Source: Bordetella genomosp. 2 (lineage in GTDB: Bacteria > Pseudomonadota > Gammaproteobacteria > Burkholderiales > Burkholderiaceae_B). From it: 64,000 bases of DNA. Within the stretch, counting starts at the first letter, position 1; each line of letters opens with the position of its first letter. Below are positions 35,043 through 43,285 of the stretch, in pieces. Location of the stretch: contig NZ_NEVT01000007.1 in the NCBI RefSeq assembly GCF_002261345.1, positions 186,001 through 250,000 on the forward strand, written 5' to 3'. The notes beneath the pieces were generated by a model. It worked only from the letters and a program-made list of their open reading frames with translations, was not told the DNA's origin and made no database searches. A program made the translations under genes and the position numbers.

Positions 35043-35080
35043 TGCAGATGCCCGCGCCCGTGCGATGCCGGGCGCTGTGC

Positions 35081-35794
35081 TCAGGGCAGCTTGGCGACCA
35101 GTTCGGTCAGGGAGTCGGCGGCGTAGTCCCAGCCGGCGGGGCGCGGGGCGGCGCCGGCTTTGGACGGGTCGCCGGCATGCGGGCGGTGGACATAGGCGGT
35201 ATGCAGGCCGCAGCCGCGCGCCGCGTCCAGGTCGTAATCGTGGGCGGCGACCAGCATTGCCCGGTCCGGCGTCACGCCCAGCAGTTCGCAGGCGCGCAGG
35301 TACACCTGCGGCGCGGGCTTGTAGGCGCCGGTGATGTCGGCGCCCAGGATCGCGTCCCAGGGCAGCCCGCCATGCTTGGCCATGTCCGCCAGCAGGCGCG
35401 TGTTGCAGTCGGACAGCGGCGCCACGATGTAGCGTTCTTTCAACCGCGCAATGCCTGGCACCGAATCCGGCCACGGGCGCAGGCGATGCCAGGCCTGGTT
35501 GAGGGTCTCCAGCTCGGCAGCGGGAAACGAGGCCGGCGCCAGCCCGAATTGGTCCAGGCTGGCATGCAGGTTTTCCAGGTTGAGCTGGTCGAGCGGCACG
35601 AACGGCCGCTGGCCGCTGCGCACCGCCGCGGACGATGCGCTGTAGCGGCCGATCCAGGCATCGGCCAGCGCGCGCGCATCGATGCCCGCGGCATCGTGGC
35701 GCTGCAGGAATGCCTGCGCGTCGGTCGCGATGCTGCCGCGCCAATCGACCACGGTCCCCAGGACATCGAAAAACAGGACTTCGACCTTTGCCAT
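35081..35794 (-). CDS. Haloacid dehalogenase type II (HAD superfamily)
   Basis: This 237-aa HAD hydrolase has motif I FFDVLGTVVDW with the nucleophilic Asp near residue 10, motif II around LSDCNTR, the conserved Lys in GAYKPAPQVY, and motif IV VAAHDYDLDAARGCG, matching L-2-haloacid dehalogenase/phosphatase-like enzymes. The start follows GGAGGAGCGCA. It is the last gene of the minus-strand catabolic run and could supply 2-hydroxy acids to the (broken) FMN dehydrogenase upstream. Dehalogenation itself is not proven by sequence. Confidence 0.85.
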   Translation of the reverse strand: MAKVEVLFFDVLGTVVDWRGSIATDAQAFLQRHDAAGIDARALADAWIGRYSASSAAVRSGQRPFVPLDQLNLENLHASLDQFGLAPASFPAAELETLNQAWHRLRPWPDSVPGIARLKERYIVAPLSDCNTRLLADMAKHGGLPWDAILGADITGAYKPAPQVYLRACELLGVTPDRAMLVAAHDYDLDAARGCGLHTAYVHRPHAGDPSKAGAAPRPAGWDYAADSLTELVAKLP

Positions 35795-35890
35795 TGCGCT
35801 CCTCCGTGGGCAGCACGAGAACCCGGCGCGGCGCGAGCCCCGCGCGTCGCCGCGCACTGCGGTAAGCCATGCGGATGTGGTCGGACGATT

Positions 35891-37058
35891 CTACAGGACC
35901 GTTTGCGGCGGCGGCTCGCGGAACAAGAGGTCCGGGCCGATGCCGGCCACCTCGCACACGCCGCACAGTTGCATCGTGCGCTGCAGCTCGTCGCGCAGGA
36001 TGGCCAGCGCGCGCCGCGCCCGGCTCGCCACCGGCCACCGCGCCCCACAGCGTGGCGCGCCCCACCAGCGCCGCCTGCGCGCCGAGGGCACGCGCCTTGA
36101 GCAGGTCGGCGCCGCGCCGCACGCCGCCGTCGACCAGCACGGGCACGCGCCCGCCGACGGCGCGCACCACGGCCGGCAGCGCGGCGAGCGTCGCCGCCGC
36201 GCCGTCCAACTGGCGGCCGCCATGGTTCGACACCACCACCGCATCGCAGCCCAGCGCGGCCAGCCGCTCGGCATCGTCCGGGCGCAGGATGCCCTTGACG
36301 ATCAGCTTGCGCGGCCACGCATCGCGGATGGCGCGCAAGCGGTCCCAGTCGAACGAAGGGTCATAGCTGCGCCCCACCGACGAGGCCAGCCGGGTCGCGC
36401 TGGCGGCCGGCGCTTCCAGCCCCTTGAGGTTCTCCATCACAGGCAGGCCGTGCCGCAGCACCGCCACGGCCCAGGCCGGCCGGCTGGCGAAATCCAGCAG
36501 GTTGCGCGCCGTATAGCGGAACGGAAAGGACAGGTGGTTGCGCGCGTCGCGTTCGCGCTTGCCGCCCACGGGCAGGTCCACCGTGATCATCAGCGCCTCG
36601 TAGTCGGCGGCGCGGGCGCGGGCGATCAGGGCATCCAGCAGTTCGCGGTTGCGCAGGATATAGGCCTGGAACCACAGCCGTCCCGGCGCGGCGCGGGCAA
36701 TCTGCTCGATGGACGCGGTGGCCGAGGTCGACAGGGTATAGGGCACGCCGGCCGCCGCTGCGGCGCGCGCGATGGCGATGTCGCCGCCGGGCCGGCCATA
36801 GCCGACCGCGCCGGTGGGCGCCACCGCCAGCGGCATCGTCGCCGGGCCGCCCGCCACCTCGGCGTGCGTGCTGACCTCGGCGACGTTCACCAAGGCGCGC
36901 GGCGCCAGCCGCACCTGGGCGTAGGCGGCGCGGTTGGCCGCCAGCGTCAGTTCGTCTTCGGCGCCGCCGTCGAAAAAATCGAAGATGGCGCGCGGCAGGC
37001 GCCGGCGCGCGGCGCGGCGCAGGTCCTCGATGCTCTGGGCCCGGATGGCTGCGGTCAT
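35891..37058 (-). pseudogene. FMN-dependent alpha-hydroxy-acid dehydrogenase, frameshifted
   Basis: This reads as a member of the lactate/mandelate dehydrogenase (FMN) family: N-terminal PRAIFDFFDGGAEDE, LPLAVAPTGAVGYGRPGG, and the FMN/active-site motif VVVSNHGGRQLDG. The frame breaks after GRATLWGAVAGGEPGAARA. The expected C-terminus (LAILRDELQRTMQLCGV to a TAG at 35891) lies in another frame. A 2-bp loss in the GC dinucleotide run at about 36007-36014 explains it; restoring it gives a normal 389-aa protein. Unshifted translation runs to 35010 through the dehalogenase gene. A sequencing error is not excluded. Confidence 0.8.
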
Positions 37059-37066
37059 GGTTCTGC

Positions 37067-38044
37067 CTATTGCGCCGTAATGCCGGCGGCCTTGATCACC
37101 GCTGCCCAGCGCTGCTGGTCCGCGACCAGGAACTCGCGGAAGTGCTGCGGCGAATCGCCGATGGGCAACGCGCCCAGGTCCTTCAGGCGCGCCTGCACCT
37201 GCGGCTGCCGGAGAGCCTGCACCATGGCCTGGTTGAGCTTCTGCACCACCGCGTCCGGCACGCCGGCCGGCGCCAGCAGGCCGACCCACGGCGCGGTGTC
37301 CTGGAAATCGGCGAAACCGATGTCGGCCATGCTGGGCACACCGGGGAAGTCGGCGCTCGCCTCCGGGCTGCCCAGGGCCAGCACGCGCAGGCGCCGGGCC
37401 TGCACGTTCTCGGCCACGCCGATGATGGGATAGAACATGAACGACACGCGGCCGGCCATCACCTCGGTCAGGGCGGGCCCATTGCCGCGGAACGGCACGT
37501 GGATCATCTGCAGCCCGGCCATGGCGCCCATCATGGCCGCCGCCAGGTGGGCCGAGCCGCCGTTGCCGGCCGAGCCGTAGCTGATGCTGTCCGGCTTGGC
37601 GCGGGCCTGCTCGACCAGTTGCTTCATCGAACGGATCGGCGAATCGTAGGCCGTCACCGCCACCATGGGCAGCGACGCCGCGTTGGAGACCGGCGCGAAA
37701 TCCGCCAGCGGATCGTAGCCGGCCTTGTCGCCGAGCAGCAGGCGGTTGACGTTGTGCGACAGCGAGGCGAACAGCACCGTGTAGCCGTCCGGCTGGGCGG
37801 CCGCGACCTCGCGGGTGGCGATCAGCGAATTGGCGCCGGTCTTGTTCTCGACCACCACCGATTGGCCCAGTGCGCGGCCCATGTGTTCGGCCAGCAAGCG
37901 CGCGATCACATCGGTGGGGCCGCCGGCGGCGAAGCCGACGATCATGCGCACCGGCTGGGCCGGGTAGCCGTCGGCGGCGCGGGCCAGCGGCGCCGCGGCA
38001 ATCAGCGCGGCCGCACAAGCGGCGCGCAACAGCAGTCTCCTCAT
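37067..38044 (-). CDS. Bug/TctC-family periplasmic receptor
   Basis: This 325-aa receptor has a signal peptide ending ARAADGYPAQP and the Bug motifs VRMIVGFAAGGPTDVIAR, QPDGYTVLFA and ISYGSAGNGGS. The ATG at 38044 follows GGAGAGAACC and is preferred to the long upstream frame that overlaps the hydrolase gene. It sits between the FAA-hydrolase gene and the FMN dehydrogenase pseudogene in the same minus-strand run, suggesting that it captures the compound this pathway degrades. Confidence 0.9.
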   Translation of the reverse strand: MRRLLLRAACAAALIAAAPLARAADGYPAQPVRMIVGFAAGGPTDVIARLLAEHMGRALGQSVVVENKTGANSLIATREVAAAQPDGYTVLFASLSHNVNRLLLGDKAGYDPLADFAPVSNAASLPMVAVTAYDSPIRSMKQLVEQARAKPDSISYGSAGNGGSAHLAAAMMGAMAGLQMIHVPFRGNGPALTEVMAGRVSFMFYPIIGVAENVQARRLRVLALGSPEASADFPGVPSMADIGFADFQDTAPWVGLLAPAGVPDAVVQKLNQAMVQALRQPQVQARLKDLGALPIGDSPQHFREFLVADQQRWAAVIKAAGITAQ

Positions 38045-38118
38045 GGTTCTCTCCTTGTGTTGTCGTAGTACTTGCCCAGGGCCTGTCCAGGCGGGGCTCA
38101 TCTTGAGGTGGACAGGCC

Positions 38119-39030
38119 CTAGGCGATGGCATGCTCCAGCACCCCGACGCGCGCAACCTCCATGCGCAGGCGGTCGCCCGGCTGCAGGTAGCGCGGCGGA
38201 TCGCGGAACGCGCCGATGCCGGCCGGCGTGCCGGTGGCCAGCACGTCGCCCGGCTCCAGCGTCATGTAGCGCGACACGTAGGCGATCAGCGCCGCCACCG
38301 GGAACAGCATGTCCGCCGTGCTGGCGTCCTGCATCAGTTCGTCGTTGAGCCAGCTGCGCACGGTGAGCGCCTGCGGGTCGCCCACCTCGTCGGCGGTGAC
38401 GAGCCACGGCCCCATGGGCGCGAAGCCGTCCATGCTCTTGGCGAACGTGGTCTGCGCCGGCGCGACATCGAACTGGAATTCGCGCGCGCTGAGGTCGTCC
38501 AGCACCGTGTAGCCGGCCACGTGGGCCAGCGCGTCGGCCGCGGCCACCGCGCGGGCCGGCCGGCCGATCACCACCGCCAGCTCCGCCTCGAAATCGAGCT
38601 TGGCCACGCCGGCGGGCCGCGCCACCGCCCGCCCCGGCGCGCATACGCAGGACGGCAGCTTGCTGACGATGCGCGGCTGCTCGAAAGGATCGACGCCGGT
38701 TTCCTTGGCGTGGTCGGCATAGTTGCGCCCTACCGCCACGATCTTGCCGGGGCGCGGCACCGGCGCCAGCAGCTCCACGTCGGCCAGGCCAGGGCCGGCG
38801 GGTGCCTGCTCCGCCACATGGCGCCGCAATGCCCGCAGGGCGGCCGGACCGGCTTGCAACAGCCGCAGCATGCCGTGGGAGGCGGGCTCGACGCCGGCCT
38901 GCGCCAGGCAGTCGCGCGCCGCCGCATCGGGCTGCAGGGCCGCCACCCAGCTGGTCAAGTCCACCACGCGCGCGTCGCGCACGGCGCCCACCGCCAGCCG
39001 GCCGCCGGCGCGATAGCTGATCAGCTTCAT
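38119..39030 (-). CDS. Fumarylacetoacetate hydrolase (FAH) family protein
   Basis: This 303-aa enzyme has the FAH-domain pattern: PGKIVAVGRNYADHAKE near residue 94, LDFEAELAVVIGRPAR with the metal-binding Glu residues, VAGYTVLDDLSARE, KSMDGFAPMGPW, and GDVLATGTPAGIG. The family cleaves or hydrates 2-oxo acids (fumarylacetoacetate, 2-oxopent-4-enoate, acylpyruvates). Its ATG overlaps the stop of the upstream dioxygenase gene (ATGA), so the two are translationally coupled. Confidence 0.88.
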   Translation of the reverse strand: MKLISYRAGGRLAVGAVRDARVVDLTSWVAALQPDAAARDCLAQAGVEPASHGMLRLLQAGPAALRALRRHVAEQAPAGPGLADVELLAPVPRPGKIVAVGRNYADHAKETGVDPFEQPRIVSKLPSCVCAPGRAVARPAGVAKLDFEAELAVVIGRPARAVAAADALAHVAGYTVLDDLSAREFQFDVAPAQTTFAKSMDGFAPMGPWLVTADEVGDPQALTVRSWLNDELMQDASTADMLFPVAALIAYVSRYMTLEPGDVLATGTPAGIGAFRDPPRYLQPGDRLRMEVARVGVLEHAIA

Positions 39031-39905
39031 GGCGCGGCCCTGCCGAAATAGCGATCGGCCATGACCTGGCAGCGCTTGATCAGCCGGTGCTCGTGCGGCG
39101 CGTAGTCGGCCACGGCGTTGTGGATGGTGCCCATGTTGTCCCACATCAGCACGTCGCCCACGCTCCAGCGGTGCCGATAGCGAAACTTCTCCTGCAATTG
39201 ATGCCGGAACAGGAATTCCAGGGTGCGTTCGCTCTCGTCCGGCGGCAGTTCGTTGATGCGCACCGAATAGCCCGGGTTGGCATACAAGACCTTGCGGCCG
39301 GTGATGGGGTGCGTCAGGAAGACGGGATGCGAGACCGGCGGCTTGGCGCGGCGCTGCGCCTCGGTCAGCGGCGGACGGGTGCTGCCCTTTTCCTGCCGCA
39401 TGCGCTCCCAGAACTTGTTGAAGTCGTGCAGCACAGTCATGCCGTCCAGCCGCGCCTTCAGGCTGTCGGGCAGTTCGTCGTACGCCGCGTGCATGTTGCA
39501 GAACTCCGTGCAGCCCAGCGGCTCGCCGTCGCGGAACGGGATCTCGATGCCGTACAGGATGTTGGCGAACGCGATCATGTTGCTGTAGGACATGTCGGTG
39601 TGCCAATCCTGGCCGGCATCGGCCAGGCCGATCGGCTTGCCGTCCTGCAGCTTGTTCGACAGGATCATCACCTCGGGCAGGCCGGGCTCCTGGTAGTTGT
39701 TGGCGACGTTGACCTCCAGCGTGCCGAACTGCTGCGCGTAAGCCTTCAGCTGCGCCGGCGTCAGGGTCTGGCGCGGGAAGCTCAGCACCCCGTGGCGCCC
39801 CAGCAACTGCTCCACCGCGCGGAACGTGGCGGGCGGCAGCGGCCGCGACAGATCCAGCCCCTCGACCCGGGCCCCCAGGCTGTATCCGCTTTCGACGACT
39901 TCCAT
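39027..39905 (-). CDS. TauD/TfdA-family 2-oxoglutarate-dependent dioxygenase
   Basis: This 292-aa non-haem iron oxygenase has the Fe-binding H-x-D in DWHTDMSYS (about residues 102-104), the distal His in the DYAPHEHRLIKR region and the Arg that binds 2-oxoglutarate. TauD/TfdA enzymes hydroxylate substrates such as taurine, 2,4-D or alkyl sulfates, freeing a leaving group. With the downstream FAH hydrolase, Bug receptor and the upstream maleylacetate-reductase-like gene it suggests degradation of an aromatic or xenobiotic acid. Confidence 0.88.
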   Translation of the reverse strand: MEVVESGYSLGARVEGLDLSRPLPPATFRAVEQLLGRHGVLSFPRQTLTPAQLKAYAQQFGTLEVNVANNYQEPGLPEVMILSNKLQDGKPIGLADAGQDWHTDMSYSNMIAFANILYGIEIPFRDGEPLGCTEFCNMHAAYDELPDSLKARLDGMTVLHDFNKFWERMRQEKGSTRPPLTEAQRRAKPPVSHPVFLTHPITGRKVLYANPGYSVRINELPPDESERTLEFLFRHQLQEKFRYRHRWSVGDVLMWDNMGTIHNAVADYAPHEHRLIKRCQVMADRYFGRAAP

Positions 39906-39932
39906 ATGTCTCTCCGTATCAGGCGAACACCG

Positions 39933-41096
39933 CTACCACGCGGCATCCAGCAAAGCTTCCAGTTCGGCGGCCCCGCGCACGCGGCGTGGATTGCACGCCA
40001 GGCCGCGCTCGCGCAGGACGCGCGCGGCAACGGCGGGCAGGACGGCGCGCGCCACGCCCAGCTCGCGCAGGCGGCGCGGCACGCCCAGCGCCGCCTGCAG
40101 CGCCACTACCTGGTCGATGGCGGCCTGCGGCGCCTGGCCAGCGTCCCAGGCGCGCGCCAGCGCGGCCAGGGGCTCGCGCGCGGCGGGCAGGTTGTAGCGC
40201 AGCGCGTGCGGCAGCATCACCGCGTTGAGCGCGCCGTGGGCCGCGCCGCAGGTGGCGCCCAGCACATGGCACAGCGCGTGGTGCAGGCAACTGCGGGCGG
40301 TGGCCAGCACCATGCCGGCCATGTGGGCCGCCTCCAGCAGCGCGCCGCGCGCCTCGGCGTCGCGCGGGTCGGCGGCGACCCGCGGCAGCGCCTGGCGCAG
40401 GCGGCGCGCGCCCTCCAGGGCCAGCGTCGCGGCAATCGGCGAACCCTGTGTGGAATACAGTCCCTCTATGCAATGGGCCAGCGCGTTCATGCCGGTCTCC
40501 AGCATGATGGAGGCCGGCACGGCCAGGTTCAGCGCCGGATCCAGCAACACCACCCGGCTGGCCAGCCGGGGATCCCAGAACAGCAGCTTCTCGCCTGCGG
40601 CGGTGCGCACGCCGCACGACGGCGTGACCTCCGCCCCGGAGGCGGTCAGCGGCACCGCCACGATCGGCAACTTGGCGCGCAGCAGCGGCGGCGCATGCAG
40701 CGTGGCCGGCGCCTCGAAGCGGGTGGCGTGCGCCGCCAGGTCGCCGCCGTCGGCCGCCAACAGCGCGGCGCCCTTGGCGGTGTCGACGACGCTGCCGCCG
40801 CCGAACGCCACCAGACAGTCGGCGCCGTGCGCGGACAAGGCCTGCGTCGCGGCAGTCACCGCCTGCGGCGAAGAATGGGCAGGCACGTCGACGCTCTCGG
40901 CGACCTCGGCGCCGGCCAGCGATGCCAGCAGCCCGGCGTAGGCCGGCATGGCGCGCGAACGGCGGCTCGCCAGCACCAGCGGCCGGCGGCAGCCGAGCGC
41001 GGCGACTTCGCGCCCCGCCTCGGCCAGCACGCCGGGCCCGAATACGAGACGGGTGCGCAAGGCCTGGTGAACGTAGCGGGCGGATTCTGTCGGCAT
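39933..41096 (-). CDS. Iron-containing alcohol dehydrogenase / maleylacetate reductase family
   Basis: This 387-aa protein has the group III Fe-ADH fold: cofactor segment VAFGGGSVVDTAKGAA near residue 96, and the metal-binding His residues in NALAHCIEG, CLHHALCHVLG and GAAHGALNAVMLPHAL. The latter arrangement is typical of maleylacetate reductases, which finish chloroaromatic and hydroxyquinol degradation. I start at ATG 41096 (MPTESARYVHQALRTR). It is the first gene of the minus-strand run and is divergent from a LysR gene. Confidence 0.87.
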   Translation of the reverse strand: MPTESARYVHQALRTRLVFGPGVLAEAGREVAALGCRRPLVLASRRSRAMPAYAGLLASLAGAEVAESVDVPAHSSPQAVTAATQALSAHGADCLVAFGGGSVVDTAKGAALLAADGGDLAAHATRFEAPATLHAPPLLRAKLPIVAVPLTASGAEVTPSCGVRTAAGEKLLFWDPRLASRVVLLDPALNLAVPASIMLETGMNALAHCIEGLYSTQGSPIAATLALEGARRLRQALPRVAADPRDAEARGALLEAAHMAGMVLATARSCLHHALCHVLGATCGAAHGALNAVMLPHALRYNLPAAREPLAALARAWDAGQAPQAAIDQVVALQAALGVPRRLRELGVARAVLPAVAARVLRERGLACNPRRVRGAAELEALLDAAW

Positions 41097-41200
41097 GGTC
41101 GGCAATGGACGCGGCGTAGCGGCCTGGCGGCCGGCACACATGATCGACGGGCAGTGTATCGACGCCCCGCCGGCCGGGATAGAATCGGGACGGGAATTTA

Positions 41201-41215
41201 TCGTTTCCAAAACGA
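41201..41215. promoter_or_regulatory. Candidate LysR operator, divergent promoter region
   Basis: TCGTTT-CCA-AAACGA is a perfect inverted repeat in the 137-bp gap between the divergent Fe-ADH and LysR genes, 19 bp before the LysR ATG. The 19-nt stretch starting GTTTCCA resembles one at 42151 at 16 of 19 positions. Confidence 0.5.
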
Positions 41216-41233
41216 AAACAAAAGGAGACCGCC

Positions 41234-42151
41234 ATGGACAAGCTCCGCTGCATCGAAGTGTTCATCGAAGTGGCCCAGGGGCTGAGTTTCTCGGGCGCCG
41301 CGCAGCGCCTCGGCATGGCCAAGGGCAACGTGACCAAGCACGTCAACTGGCTCGAGCATCACCTGGGCGTGCAGTTGCTGATGCGCACCACCAAGAGCGT
41401 CAGCCTCACGGAATCCGGCCTGGCGCTGCTCGAGAACGGCCGCGACCTGCTCGAGCGGGTGGAAAACGTCGAGGCCGCCGCGCGCCGCTGCGCCAAGGAG
41501 CCCAAGGGCATGCTGCGGGTGGGCACGCCGCCGTCGTTCGGCGCGTTCCACCTGGTCCCGGTAATCACCGCGTTCGCGGCGGCGCACCCGGATATCCAGG
41601 TAGTGCTGTACCTGGATGACGGCCGCACCGACCTGGTGGCCGAAGGCCTGGACATGTCGGTGCGCATCGCGCCGGCGCTCAAGGACACCAGCCAGATGGC
41701 GCACCGGCTGGCGGTGGCCCCGCAGGTGCTGGTGGCCACGCGCGGCTATCTCAAGCGGCGCGGCCGCCCGGCCGGCGTGGCGGACCTGGCGGAACACGAT
41801 TGCATGGTGCACGCGCTCAAGGCGCCCACCAATACCTGGACTTTCCAGGACCCGCAGGGCAAGCCGTGCTCGGTGCGGGTGGGCGGCACCATCCGCGCCA
41901 ATTTCGGCGAGCCCCTGCGCCACGCGGCGCTGCTGGGCCACGGCATCTCGATGCATCCCACCTACATGGTGGCCGACGATATCCGCCACGGGCGGCTCGA
42001 GATCGTGCTGCCGGCGTACCGCCCCACCGGGCTGGACATCTATGCCGTGTTCCCCAGCCGGCGCAACCTGCCGCTGCGCGTGCGCACCTTCCTGGACTTC
42101 CTGAAGGAATGGTTCAAGCGTCCCGACTGGACCGGCATCGGGCCGGCATAG
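41234..42151 (+). CDS. LysR-family transcriptional regulator
   Basis: This 305-aa regulator belongs to the CrgA/DsdC-like branch of LysR proteins. It has the N-terminal helix-turn-helix (LSFSGAAQRLGMAKGNVTKHV, given in part) and an effector domain starting GMLRVGTPPSFG. It lies between a divergent catabolic operon and a co-directional Bug/OYE pair. Similar GTTTCC-based palindromes occur on both sides of it, so it may control both flanks as well as itself. Confidence 0.92.
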   Translation: MDKLRCIEVFIEVAQGLSFSGAAQRLGMAKGNVTKHVNWLEHHLGVQLLMRTTKSVSLTESGLALLENGRDLLERVENVEAAARRCAKEPKGMLRVGTPPSFGAFHLVPVITAFAAAHPDIQVVLYLDDGRTDLVAEGLDMSVRIAPALKDTSQMAHRLAVAPQVLVATRGYLKRRGRPAGVADLAEHDCMVHALKAPTNTWTFQDPQGKPCSVRVGGTIRANFGEPLRHAALLGHGISMHPTYMVADDIRHGRLEIVLPAYRPTGLDIYAVFPSRRNLPLRVRTFLDFLKEWFKRPDWTGIGPA

Positions 42152-42167
42152 TTTCCACACCGGAAAC
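42151..42167. promoter_or_regulatory. Second candidate LysR operator before Bug/OYE operon
   Basis: GTTTCC-ACACC-GGAAAC is a perfect 6-bp inverted repeat that begins in the last base of the LysR stop codon and shares the GTTTCCA...AAACAA core with the site at 41201. It lies 124 bp upstream of the next gene. Confidence 0.5.
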
Positions 42168-42181
42168 AACAAGTTCTTGAT

Positions 42182-42202
42182 CCGGCCCTATGCCAGGGCC
42201 GG
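42182..42202. terminator. Hairpin after LysR gene
   Basis: CCGGCCCT (42182-42189) and AGGGCCGG (42195-42202) form a perfect 8-bp stem with a 5-nt loop, 30 bp after the LysR stop. No T-run follows, so it may be a weak terminator or a leader hairpin of the Bug mRNA. Confidence 0.35.
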
Positions 42203-42290
42203 CTGCGTTCCTATACTGCCGCCGGTAAACAGCGCCGGCTACAGGCGCGCGGCCAGGCATTCCGCCTGCGCCCGACCGAGAGGAGCCAAG

Positions 42291-43283
42291 ATGAACCTGC
42301 CCGCCATGCGCCCATGGAGGCGCCTGCTGCATGCCTGCGCCTGCCTGCTGGCCGCCGGCGCGATGCTGCCCGCCGCCCGCGCCGCCTATCCCGACCACCC
42401 GATACGCATCATCGTGCCGTTCTCGGCCGGCGCCACGCTGGACCTGATGACCCGCGCGGTCGCCGAGCAACTGGCCGGCGAGCTGGGCCAGCAGGTCATC
42501 GTGGAGAACCGCCCCGGCGCCAGCGGCATCATCGGCGCCGACGCCGCGGCCAAGGCGGCGCCCGACGGCTACACCTACATGATGGCGCCGTTCAGCGTGC
42601 TGGCGGTCAATGCCAGCCTGCACCAGAACCTGCCCTACGACAACCTGCGCGACTTCGCGCCGGTGGCGCTGGTGGCGGCGGCGCCGCACGTGCTGCTGGC
42701 CAGCGCGCAGTCGCCGTTCAAGACGCTGGGCGAACTGATCGCCTATGCCAAGGCGCATCCCGGCGAACTATCGTATGCCTCGGCCGGCGCCGGCAGCTCG
42801 GCGCACCTGGCGACCGAGGTGCTGCGCTACATGACGGACATGAACCTGACGCACGTGCCGTACAAGGGCACGGCGCCCGCCTACAGCGACCTGATCCCCG
42901 GCCGGGTGGCGGTGATGGTCGACGGGGTGGGCGCCGCCCTGCCGCGCATCCAGTCGGGCCAGGTGCGCGCGCTGGGGGGCACCAGCCCGCAGCGCGTGCC
43001 GGTGCTGCCGGATGTGCCCACGCTGGCGGAAGCCGGCGCCCCCGGGTACGATGTGACGCCATGGTATGGCATGGTGGCGCCGCGCAATACGCCGGCCGCC
43101 GTGGTCGACACCATGAACGACGCAATCAATCGCGCGCTGCGCAGCGCCGCGCTTGGCAAGCGCTTTGCCGACATGGGACTGCAGCCGCGCGGCGGCACGC
43201 CCGCCGACTTCGGCGCGTACCTGGCCAGCGAAACCGCCAAATGGCGCGAAGTCGTGCGCAACGCCCACGTTACAGTGAACTGA
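42291..43283 (+). CDS. Bug/TctC-family periplasmic receptor
   Basis: This 330-aa receptor has a signal peptide with AARAAYPDHP at the mature start and the Bug motifs IRIIVPFSAGATLDLM, APDGYTYMMA and LSYASAGAGSS. The ATG follows GAGGAGCCAAG. Only two bases separate its stop from the ATG of the Old Yellow Enzyme gene, so the two are co-transcribed, suggesting that the ligand is or yields an unsaturated carbonyl compound. Confidence 0.9.
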   Translation: MNLPAMRPWRRLLHACACLLAAGAMLPAARAAYPDHPIRIIVPFSAGATLDLMTRAVAEQLAGELGQQVIVENRPGASGIIGADAAAKAAPDGYTYMMAPFSVLAVNASLHQNLPYDNLRDFAPVALVAAAPHVLLASAQSPFKTLGELIAYAKAHPGELSYASAGAGSSAHLATEVLRYMTDMNLTHVPYKGTAPAYSDLIPGRVAVMVDGVGAALPRIQSGQVRALGGTSPQRVPVLPDVPTLAEAGAPGYDVTPWYGMVAPRNTPAAVVDTMNDAINRALRSAALGKRFADMGLQPRGGTPADFGAYLASETAKWREVVRNAHVTVN

Positions 43284-43285
43284 GC

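Larger units (their letters stand above)
34623..35080. other. Repeat-rich non-coding gap (only gap above 300 bp)
   Basis: This 458-bp convergent gap has no credible gene. From left to right it holds the 21-G tract, the 44-bp tandem repeat, the large inverted-repeat element and two-and-a-half GGTGTCTGACACC arms, described separately. Frames that cross it are low-complexity or proline/arginine-rich shadows. Confidence 0.8.
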
